Under the pieces are notes generated by a model. It did not search any database. It was not told the origin of the DNA and was given only the letters and a program-made list of their open reading frames with translations. This document shows positions 1 through 5,527 of a stretch of 6,478 bases of DNA, in pieces. This DNA comes from Gammaproteobacteria bacterium (GTDB taxonomy: Bacteria > Pseudomonadota > Gammaproteobacteria > DSM-19610), in contig JAUXDG010000161.1 in NCBI GenBank assembly GCA_030618475.1, forward strand, positions 1 to 6,478, read 5' to 3'. A program made the position numbers and the translations under genes. Positions within the stretch are counted from its first letter, which is position 1. Every line of letters begins with the position of its first letter.

Positions 1-480
1 CCCGTCGGCGCTGTAGCGCTGCGCGTAGATGCCTCCAGAATCTCCATCCTGCTCGAAACTTTCCCAGGCAATGACGAAATCGCCATCAGCGTCGAGGGCA
101 ACGGCAGCGTTAAACTGAAGATTCGCTGTGGTGGTATTGACTCGGAACTCGCCACCCTGGGGCGTGCCGTCGGCGCTGTAGCGCTGTGCGTAGATGCCCG
201 AGGCATCTCCATCCTGCCCGAAACTTGCCCAGGCGATAACGAAATCGCCATCAGCGTCAAGGGTGGCGGAAGGATTACTTTGGGAATTCGCTGTGGTGGT
301 ATTGACCTGGAACTCGCCACCCTGGGGTCTGCCGTCGGCGCTGTAGCGCTGCGCATAGATGCCGTCACCAGATCCATCCTGCTCAAGACTTCGCCAGGCG
401 ATAACGAATTCCCCACCAGCATCGACGGCGACGGACAGTGAATCTTGGCTATCCGTCGTGGTGGTATTGACCCGGAACTC
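1..480 (-). repeat. Tandem 165-base coding repeats (2.9 copies visible)
   Basis: Copies run 480-316, 315-151 and 150-1 (cut by the edge), with a period of exactly 165 bases, or 55 codons, so the frame is kept. The block encoding IYAQRYSADG recurs at 4, 169 and 334 with only one or two base changes over about 30 bases. The block encoding GGEFxVNTTT is nearly as well conserved. The middle of each copy varies more. High nucleotide identity suggests recent duplication or gene conversion rather than protein selection alone. The array probably continues to the left of the window. Confidence 0.9.
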
Positions 481-1056
481 CGGCCCCACGTTACCGATTT
501 CTGCTAAAGTAATGCTGGCATCAAAGAGTACTGCTTCGCTCAATCTGTCAAAGTCAGTAGGCCAGCTGCCATCAATGGCCTCTAAAGCAAAAACGTTATT
601 TCCGACAACGAGCTTATCAGTAAACTCTACATCCTGAATAAGCTCGGCAAATCCACCATCATGATTAGCCTCCACCAGCTCTCCGTTGACGTAGAAGTCG
701 TAGTCGTCATCAACATTAATTCTTGCAGTGCCCAGCTCAGGTGCAGCACTCAGATTGAATATACGCCTGAAGAAAGCCCTGGTTACCCCGTTTGAGCCAT
801 CCGAAAGATTGCCTGGATCATGCCACATATATAACGCTGTGGTCCCGGGTATTAGTGGGGGATCATTGGGGTTCGGGTAGGGTGCGCGTGCAGCAGCCCA
901 TGAACTATCATCGAAGTCCACACTTTCCCACCCTACAGGACCTACGTCACTTGACTTCCAAGTGGCGTCACTAACGATGGACATGGTATCAGCTGCCAAA
1001 CTTGCTGAAACAGCAAGCGATAATGCTAGAAAAACAGCTAAAAACATTCCTTTCAT
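1..1056 (-). CDS. Secreted repeat protein: galactose-binding-like domain plus 55-residue repeats (C-terminus outside window)
   Basis: The frame is open for 352 codons and runs off the left edge, so the C-terminus is missing. The start at 1056 is chosen because a GAGGGAG Shine-Dalgarno site lies 8 bases upstream and a clear signal peptide follows: MKG, hydrophobic residues 4-20, and an ASLA-A cleavage site near residue 21. Residues about 25-185 look like a jelly-roll, galactose-binding-like sugar-binding domain. They show the FDDSSW box (48-53), FFRRIFNL (95-102), the DDDYDFYVNGE core (116-126) and VVGNNVFALEA (150-160). Residues 193-352 are two full and one cut copy of a 55-residue repeat. 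Each copy has EFxVNTTT at its start, FVIAW in the middle and GIYAQRYSADG near the end. Repeats of this kind occur in large secreted or adhesin-like proteins. A propeller or solenoid fold is my inference. The frame is open upstream to 1224 but has no ATG there. The exact function is unknown; a role in surface binding to carbohydrate is plausible. Confidence 0.85.
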   Translation of the reverse strand, partial: MKGMFLAVFLALSLAVSASLAADTMSIVSDATWKSSDVGPVGWESVDFDDSSWAAARAPYPNPNDPPLIPGTTALYMWHDPGNLSDGSNGVTRAFFRRIFNLSAAPELGTARINVDDDYDFYVNGELVEANHDGGFAELIQDVEFTDKLVVGNNVFALEAIDGSWPTDFDRLSEAVLFDASITLAEIGNVGPEFRVNTTTTDSQDSLSVAVDAGGEFVIAWRSLEQDGSGDGIYAQRYSADGRPQGGEFQVNTTTANSQSNPSATLDADGDFVIAWASFGQDGDASGIYAQRYSADGTPQGGEFRVNTTTANLQFNAAVALDADGDFVIAWESFEQDGDSGGIYAQRYSADG

Positions 1057-1061
1057 GTGTG

Positions 1062-1241
1062 TTACTCCCTCGTCAGCGCCACCTGAATGCTCGCGGTAAA
1101 TATGCCATCGACCAGCAGTACCCGCGGCACTAAACGCAGCTCGGGCGAGATTACACCGTGCCGGTTTTTCGATTGGTATCAGGTTTCCGAAAGCTGAAAC
1201 GGTGCAGCCCGTCACAATGATATCCTAATCCTGTCCAGTCC
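1062..1241. other. Gene-free spacer with possible gene remnants
   Basis: There is no intact gene between the stop of the subunit 3 gene and the start of the secreted repeat protein. Besides the possible GMC start, a second minus frame is open from a TGA at 1181-1179 down to a TAA at 1064-1062. Its last 30 codons read like the tail of a real protein, with alternating hydrophobic residues including PELRLVPRVLLVDGIF. It has no start codon and no partner that I recognise. No hairpin followed by a T run, and so no convincing terminator, was seen. Confidence 0.35.
1065..1071 (-). promoter_or_regulatory. Ribosome binding site of the secreted repeat protein
   Basis: On the minus strand this reads GAGGGAG, 8 bases before the ATG at 1056. 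It decides this start over an in-frame GTG at 1215, which has no signal peptide behind it. It is the only strong Shine-Dalgarno site in front of a gene in this window. Confidence 0.7.
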
Positions 1242-1245
1242 TCAT
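1195..1245 (-). pseudogene. Possible decayed 5' end of a GMC-type oxidoreductase
   Basis: Seen: an ATG at 1245-1243 overlaps the TGA of the upstream subunit 3 gene (ATGA overlap at 1245-1242), typical of coupled operon genes. The frame reads MRTGQD, a TAG at 1227-1225, then DIIVTGCTVSA. Known: subunit 3 family genes are usually followed by their GMC flavoprotein, whose N-terminus has a (Y)DVIIVGSGxxG nucleotide-binding strand. Inference: a Tyr codon became TAG, the glycine loop is degraded, and the rest of the gene was lost. The similarity is short (about ten residues), so chance cannot be excluded. No further GMC sequence is recognisable before the next gene. Confidence 0.3.
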
Positions 1246-1757
1246 GTACGGTCCGTTGGGGATCGAGTGAAGTCTGCATAGCCTTGCGGTTGTGGTGGTC
1301 CCCTGAATCCCAGCCCCGGCCAGCTGGCCGGATTGCTGTAATAAAAGAACAGGGCATCGTCGCGGGTTGCATCGAAGAACACGCGTGCCAATGACCGCTC
1401 AGGCGAAGCCTGGGCCACCGACACGATCGCCTCCCGGTCAGCGGGTGGCAGCGCCGTGTAACTGTCGGCGCCGCGCTGGCGTGCCTGCTCGTCCAGCCAC
1501 TGGCCGCCGCGTTTCAGCAGGTATTCATAGTCAGCGTCATTTTTCGCCTTGGCAACAATCTGGCTATCGACACCTAACGAGACGCCCCCCGGCGTTTCGT
1601 CGTCAGGGATGAGTGTGTCGACATAGGCAGGAAACGATTGTAATGAATCCGTTTTCTTCGCCCTGGTGTCACCATCCCCAGCCAGCAATTGACGGCTGCG
1701 GGCCAGCAGCCACAAGACTGCGGAACGGATTAGGAAACGACGACGCGTCAGTGGCAT
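1242..1757 (-). CDS. Gluconate 2-dehydrogenase subunit 3 family protein with Tat signal
   Basis: This 171-residue protein begins with a twin-arginine signal, TRRRFLI at residues 4-10, followed by a short hydrophobic stretch AVLWLLA. The mature part matches the subunit 3 family (PF13618). It has AYVDTLIPDDETPG at 44-57, FFDATRDDALFFYY around 127-140, and the family's end signature WPGLGFRGPPQPQGYADF at 146-163. Length is normal for the family. In known complexes this small subunit pairs with a GMC flavoprotein and a cytochrome, and its Tat signal carries the complex to the periplasm for sugar or sugar-acid oxidation. Here the intact partner is absent; only a possible remnant follows with an ATGA overlap, so the protein may be an orphan. 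The start is fixed: a TAA lies three codons upstream (TAA CAG CAG ATG). There is no good Shine-Dalgarno site. The true substrate cannot be told. Confidence 0.85.
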   Translation of the reverse strand: MPLTRRRFLIRSAVLWLLARSRQLLAGDGDTRAKKTDSLQSFPAYVDTLIPDDETPGGVSLGVDSQIVAKAKNDADYEYLLKRGGQWLDEQARQRGADSYTALPPADREAIVSVAQASPERSLARVFFDATRDDALFFYYSNPASWPGLGFRGPPQPQGYADFTRSPTDRT

Positions 1758-1762
1758 CTGCT

Positions 1763-1789
1763 GTTATACAAGAAGTAACTGTTTGTCAT
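1763..1789 (-). promoter_or_regulatory. Weak candidate promoter for the subunit 3 gene
   Basis: On the minus strand TATAAC (1768-1763) resembles a -10 box. ATGACA (1789-1784) resembles a -35 box, but the spacer is only 15 bases. The -10 box ends five bases before the ATG at 1757, so transcription would begin at or next to the start codon, giving a leaderless message. That would fit the missing Shine-Dalgarno site. This is a by-eye match only. Confidence 0.2.
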
Positions 1790-1805
1790 TGTCACGATCG
1801 CTCCA

Positions 1806-1818
1806 CGGTACTGTACCG
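1806..1818. promoter_or_regulatory. Perfect 13-base palindrome in the divergent spacer, possible operator
   Basis: CGGTAC-T-GTACCG is a perfect inverted repeat with a one-base centre. It lies between the divergent subunit 3 gene (start 1757) and the first glycosyltransferase (start 1954). Its place fits a dimeric regulator site acting on either side. No regulator gene is in the window. On the plus strand a TATACT at 1881-1886 resembles a -10 box, but the matching -35 position (TACCCA) is poor, so no promoter is claimed for the glycosyltransferases. Confidence 0.25.
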
Positions 1819-1953
1819 ACGTAGCTGTAGATAGCGAATGCTGTATCCTGGTAATTCTACCCAGTTCGCAATCGTTGCTCTATACTCTGGTCTCGGTTCA
1901 CGCATAATGCAAGCTATGAGACGCTTTGCCGCTGCATACAGAGTTAAGTACTC

Positions 1954-3093
1954 ATGCACGTTTTTTTCATTAACGCGCGCTACGCCCCTGAACGTATCGC
2001 CGGGCCGGCGTTCACAACGCAATATCTGGCGGAACAGCTGGTTCGCGTAGGTGACCAGGCGACGGTTTTCTGCCGGACTGAACGTTCCGGGGTCGTTCGG
2101 GAGGTGCATGACGGCGTCAGTGTCGTGCGCGTCGGTCTGGATGTTTCCACGCCGCGGCTTGCCCAGGTCCTTGTTGATGCCGTGAACTTTTTTCAGCCAG
2201 ATGTTATCCACACACTATTTCCACGTGATATCCCTATAGGGCTGTTATCCTCGATTGCTGCGGAGCGGCGTGTGCCAGTGGTGCAAACGCTGCTCTCCTT
2301 TTTTCTGCTGTGTGCGCGAGGATCGATGATGCGTAATGGGCAGATGTGCACCAGCCAATGTGTCGATTGCCACGCAGCGACCTCCGGGCAGCGCGATTTC
2401 GCGGAGCGGGTCGCTGCTGTCGTCGGTATCAGCCGCTTCATGCTGGATCTTCATCAGCGCTACGGCCTGTTCCGTTCGACACAGGTGAAGGAGGTGATTC
2501 ACGACGCCTACGAACCGCCTTTATTGCATACTGCCGTTCCACCGCAAGGCAGTACGTTGCGCCTCGGATACCTGGGCCGCCTCGTTCCCCAGAAGGGGGT
2601 GGAACTGCTCCTGAAAACACTGACGACGGAACTCGCTGACCGGGACTGGAGTCTGGTTGTGGCCGGTAAGGGTGATGCCACATACGAAATGATGCTAAGA
2701 CGCAGCTACGCTGATCCGCGGATCCGATTTGTCGGTTTCGTGGAGCCGCGCGAGGTGTTATCACTAATAGACGTATTGGTTGTACCCTCGCTATGGGAAG
2801 AGCCGCTCGGGCGGGTGTGGCTGGAAGCCTATGCGCATAGTATCCCGGTGATTGCCTCTCATCGCGGAGGCATGCCTGAAGGCATCGAGGAAGGGAAAAC
2901 CGGGTTTCTGTTCGAACCCGAGAGGCCGGGTGAGCTTGCAGAGGCTATTGTCAGCGTGCTGGACATGCCGGATTTACTCGAAGCGATGAAGGCGCACGCC
3001 CTCGAGAAATGGCGCGGAGAATTCACGCCCGGGGCAATACTGGGCCAGTATCGCGAAGTGTACGATGCCGCCCTGTCGCGTGGCCGTGCATGA
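1954..3093 (+). CDS. GT4 family glycosyltransferase, first of a tandem pair
   Basis: This 379-residue protein has the GT-B two-domain layout of family GT4, probably a cytoplasmic retaining enzyme moving a sugar from a nucleotide donor onto a glycan or lipid carrier. The N-terminal acceptor domain opens with MHVFFINARYAPE and the glycine-containing loop IAGPAF (15-20). The C-terminal donor domain (GT1 Pfam type) starts at RLGYLGRLVPQKG (203-215). It carries the EX7E motif at E283 and E291 (EEPLGRVWLEA) and RGGMPEGIEEGKTGF at 304-318. Cysteines C120, C132, C136 and C139 form a C-x11-C-x3-C-x2-C set seen in a subset of GT4 enzymes, possibly metal binding. At residue 111, where many relatives and the downstream paralogue have His, it has Gln. 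The start is secure because a TAA lies at 1945-1947 in frame; the Shine-Dalgarno site is weak. It is followed 31 bases later by its paralogue, so co-transcription is likely. The sugar specificity cannot be read from the sequence. Confidence 0.9.
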   Translation: MHVFFINARYAPERIAGPAFTTQYLAEQLVRVGDQATVFCRTERSGVVREVHDGVSVVRVGLDVSTPRLAQVLVDAVNFFQPDVIHTLFPRDIPIGLLSSIAAERRVPVVQTLLSFFLLCARGSMMRNGQMCTSQCVDCHAATSGQRDFAERVAAVVGISRFMLDLHQRYGLFRSTQVKEVIHDAYEPPLLHTAVPPQGSTLRLGYLGRLVPQKGVELLLKTLTTELADRDWSLVVAGKGDATYEMMLRRSYADPRIRFVGFVEPREVLSLIDVLVVPSLWEEPLGRVWLEAYAHSIPVIASHRGGMPEGIEEGKTGFLFEPERPGELAEAIVSVLDMPDLLEAMKAHALEKWRGEFTPGAILGQYREVYDAALSRGRA

Positions 3094-3124
3094 ACCACCG
3101 ATAGCGGCACAAGCTGTTCAGTAC

Positions 3125-4261
3125 ATGCGCGTACTTTTCGTAAACACCCGCTATCCGCCAGAAGGGCGAGCCGGTCCGGCCTTTTCTGTCCGATATATGG
3201 CCGAGCAACATGTCCGGGATGGCAGTGCTGCAACGGTCGTCTGCCGAACTGATCGCCCAGGGCTCCTTCGAGAAACGTGTTCAGGTGTAAACATCCTTCG
3301 GATTGGCACCAATTTTTCGCCCCAGCAAGTTCTTGCGATCTTTGGTCAGGCGCTGAACTATTATCAGCCGGAGATCGTTCATACCAATCTTTTGATGCAG
3401 ATGCCGGTTAGGGTATTGGGACGGTTTATAAAACAGTCCAGCCTAAAACTCGTTCATACGATCAGGGAGTTCTCGCTTCTTTGTCCGAACGAACTGATGC
3501 GCAGCGGCAGTGTATGTAACGAGCAATGCAGTGAGTGTCGAGATGCGACCAATCCGCTGAGAATATTCGCCAACAGCGTCGACGCAGCCGTCGGCGTAAG
3601 CAGCTTCATGGTCGATATCCACGACAGCATGGGCGTGTTTCCACCGACAACAATCAAGCGCGCGATCCACAATGCCTACGATCCACCTCATCAGGTAAGA
3701 GCGCCGGAAGCCGTAGGTTTGCCACTGAGGTTAGGATACCTCGGACGACTCGACCCAATGAAAGGGGTGGAATTGCTGCTGGCAACTTTGTCCACCTCGC
3801 TCAAAAACCGTGACTGGACGATATTAATAGGCGGCCGTGGCTCGGTGGCAGGAAATAGTTCACCGGAATACGAGGCGAAGTTGCGCAAAACCTACCGAGA
3901 CCCGCGGATACAGTTCCTCGGTTTTCTTGATCCAGCTAAATTGTTGTCAAAGATTGACGTCCTTGTTGTGCCATCAATCTGGCAGGAGCCCTTCGCCCGC
4001 GTCACCATTGAGGCCTATGCTCATGGAGTCCCAGTGATAGGGTCTCGGCGCGGGGGTATACCTGAGAGTATCGAGCATGGAAAAACAGGGTACGTATTCG
4101 ATCCCGAAACACCTGGCGACTTGGAGAGGGCTTTGCTCAACATACTTGACAACCCGCTACAGTTACAGGCGATGAAGTCGAACGCCCTGGATAAATGGCG
4201 TCGCGAATTTACGCCGGCCGAGATCATGCGACAATACAGGGAGGTTTACTCAGCCGTCTAA
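3125..4261 (+). CDS. GT4 family glycosyltransferase, second of a tandem pair
   Basis: This 378-residue GT-B, GT4 enzyme is colinear with the upstream gene over its whole length, with roughly half the residues identical by eye. That makes it a tandem duplicate that has diverged. It has MRVLFVNTRYPPE at the start, GRAGPAF (14-20), RLGYLGRLDPMKG (202-214), EX7E at E288 and E296 (QEPFARVTIEA) and RRGGIPESIEHGKTGY (308-323). Cysteines C120, C131, C135 and C138 repeat the motif as C-x10-C-x3-C-x2-C, and H111 is kept (VHTIREF). I chose ATG 3125 because it aligns exactly with the paralogue's start. An in-frame ATG at 3065 would add 20 residues read from an alternate frame of the upstream gene. No good Shine-Dalgarno site precedes 3125, so coupling to the upstream gene may matter. 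It may add the next sugar of the same glycan; donor and acceptor are unknown. Confidence 0.9.
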   Translation: MRVLFVNTRYPPEGRAGPAFSVRYMAEQHVRDGSAATVVCRTDRPGLLRETCSGVNILRIGTNFSPQQVLAIFGQALNYYQPEIVHTNLLMQMPVRVLGRFIKQSSLKLVHTIREFSLLCPNELMRSGSVCNEQCSECRDATNPLRIFANSVDAAVGVSSFMVDIHDSMGVFPPTTIKRAIHNAYDPPHQVRAPEAVGLPLRLGYLGRLDPMKGVELLLATLSTSLKNRDWTILIGGRGSVAGNSSPEYEAKLRKTYRDPRIQFLGFLDPAKLLSKIDVLVVPSIWQEPFARVTIEAYAHGVPVIGSRRGGIPESIEHGKTGYVFDPETPGDLERALLNILDNPLQLQAMKSNALDKWRREFTPAEIMRQYREVYSAV

Positions 4262-4285
4262 CCGTCGATCATCGGCGGCCGCGGT

Positions 4286-4300
4286 GGTCAATACTTGACC
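4286..4300. repeat. Perfect inverted repeat between convergent genes
   Basis: GGTCAA-TAC-TTGACC forms a six-pair stem with a three-base loop. It lies 25 bases after the second glycosyltransferase and covers the stop codon (4290-4288) of the convergent TIGR03032 gene. It could act as a weak bidirectional terminator or mRNA 3' end hairpin. It lacks a T run and is not GC-rich, so a terminator call is uncertain. Confidence 0.35.
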
Positions 4301-5409
4301 TGATCGTCCTTTCCGCCGCTTATTGCGTTTTCCGGGCGCAGCCAGTAGCTGAACTCCGGTGTGCTGACAGCTTGCCGGGCAGCTTCCTTTTCGAGATTAA
4401 GAATATTTGGGCGTTGCACACCGTCCAGCATGCGCACGTCGTAGATCTCGGTACAGCCGGCGGTGAATTCGAGTGTGCCTACCCACTCGCCACTGCTCAG
4501 ACTGACCACGGCGACACCGCACTTGAGTTTTTCGTGTTTCTCCTGAACGGGCATGCCACCAAAGATATTGGTCTCGCGGATCTTGCACATGCCGATGAGA
4601 GCATGGTTACCGCTAAAGCAGAGCCCACGCAGGTAGGCCGGCAATGCACATACGACTTCGGTGTCGCCGCAGTTCGGGTCGACTTGCAGCAATTCTCCGG
4701 TGCCCGAGCTCAGTACCCAGAGTTTACCCTGGTACCAGCGCGGAGAATGCGGCATGGCCAGGCCACGTAAAATGACTTCGTTGTTAGCGACATCCATGAC
4801 AATTCCGCCGCCCAGTTTGCCATCGCGCCAGCCCGCGACATGGTCGGTTTCCCCCAGCGCGGTGATCCAAGCGGGCTTGTTATCCTTCAAGGCCAGTCCG
4901 TTCAGGTGGCAGCGGTCTTCCGGGACAATAGCGCTGATGAAGGACGGTTTCCACTGTGGTACAAAATTATAGTCATGACTGAGGGTCGCGAGGCAGCTGA
5001 AACGCGTGGTCGCCATCCACAATTCGCCTTCATTGTTGAGCGCCAGATCATGAATATTCAGGTCGGTCGTGAAATAGCTGGTTCGAGGCAGATAAAGTGC
5101 GTCGTAGCGCGCCGGCTGGTGCGGAAGGTAAGATGGCGCGAGCAACGGATCGTTATGAAAAAAAGTAATGGCCTCACGCGTGGCCAGGACCAGGCGGTCG
5201 CCTTGAACATCGAGTCCCATGGGTTTTTCGAAGTGTCTTGGCAACAGTTGCAGCTGGTTCCCGTCCCAGCCAACCAGCAGCAGCTTACCGGCCTGATAGG
5301 TCGATACCGCCAGGCTTCCACCGCTTTGCGCCAACCAGCCAGCAAATCCGTTGTCCGATTGGCAGGCTATTACGTTTGCTGGTTGAGCCTGTTGGGCGCG
5401 AACAGTCAA
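4288..5409 (-). CDS. TIGR03032 / DUF4915 family protein of unknown function
   Basis: This 373-residue protein matches the TIGR03032 family along its whole length. In order it shows GGSLAVSTYQAGKLLLVG (30-47), the KPMGLDVQGDRLVLAT segment, ARYDALYLPRTSYFTTDLNIHDLAL, the signature EDRCHLNGLAL, GWRDGK with GGGIVMD, GLAMPHSPRWYQGKLWVLSSGTGEL, LRGLCFSGN and EIYDVRML. The spacing of beta-strand-like blocks suggests a beta-propeller; that fold is my inference. No signal peptide or membrane segment is seen, so it is probably cytoplasmic. The family has no firm biochemical role that I know of. I recall members often near glycosyltransferase or exopolysaccharide genes, which fits here. The start is doubtful: the first usable in-frame start is a TTG at 5409, with no Shine-Dalgarno site, and a TAG stands 12 codons upstream at 5445-5443. 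The family core begins only about 20 residues later, so the domain is complete. It converges on the glycosyltransferase pair with a 26-base gap. Confidence 0.88.
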   Translation of the reverse strand: MTVRAQQAQPANVIACQSDNGFAGWLAQSGGSLAVSTYQAGKLLLVGWDGNQLQLLPRHFEKPMGLDVQGDRLVLATREAITFFHNDPLLAPSYLPHQPARYDALYLPRTSYFTTDLNIHDLALNNEGELWMATTRFSCLATLSHDYNFVPQWKPSFISAIVPEDRCHLNGLALKDNKPAWITALGETDHVAGWRDGKLGGGIVMDVANNEVILRGLAMPHSPRWYQGKLWVLSSGTGELLQVDPNCGDTEVVCALPAYLRGLCFSGNHALIGMCKIRETNIFGGMPVQEKHEKLKCGVAVVSLSSGEWVGTLEFTAGCTEIYDVRMLDGVQRPNILNLEKEAARQAVSTPEFSYWLRPENAISGGKDDQVKY

Positions 5410-5527
5410 AACGGCGTGCCGTAGCCGGAAACATGGGGGCGACTAAGTTTCTCGAACACCACATAATGGCGAAAGCTTATATTCGATGGTCTTTGGCTGA
5501 GCTTGTTGTTTTTCGGCCCGCCTAACA

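Noticed and set aside
1..480. Regular repeats as a CRISPR array or a regulatory array
   Set aside because: The 165-base period is a multiple of three and every copy encodes the same 55-residue pattern. The small inverted repeat in each copy (GCGCT-GT-AGCGC) is explained by the codons for QRYSA.
359..637. Plus-strand open frame of 92 codons
   Set aside because: It lies antisense to the secreted repeat protein, whose frame has a signal peptide, domains and repeats.
1151..1372. Minus-strand 73-codon frame across the end of the subunit 3 gene
   Set aside because: Most of it overlaps the well-supported subunit 3 gene in another frame, and its sequence has no recognisable domain.
1792..2211. Minus-strand 139-codon frame across the divergent spacer
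   Set aside because: More than half is antisense to the first glycosyltransferase, and the peptide looks like no known family.
3065..3124. Upstream ATG that would lengthen the second glycosyltransferase by 20 residues
   Set aside because: The extra residues come from an alternate frame of the upstream gene's end. The paralogue starts exactly at the position matching ATG 3125.
4195..4770. Plus-strand 191-codon frame
   Set aside because: It is antisense to the TIGR03032 gene, which matches its family along the full length.
4840..5424. Plus-strand 194-codon frame
   Set aside because: Antisense shadow of the TIGR03032 gene with no domain of its own.
5410..5527. Imperfect inverted repeat AAGTTTCTCG / CGAAAGCTT as a recombination site or terminator
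   Set aside because: The arms do not pair cleanly, there is no T run, and no integrase or cassette structure is near.
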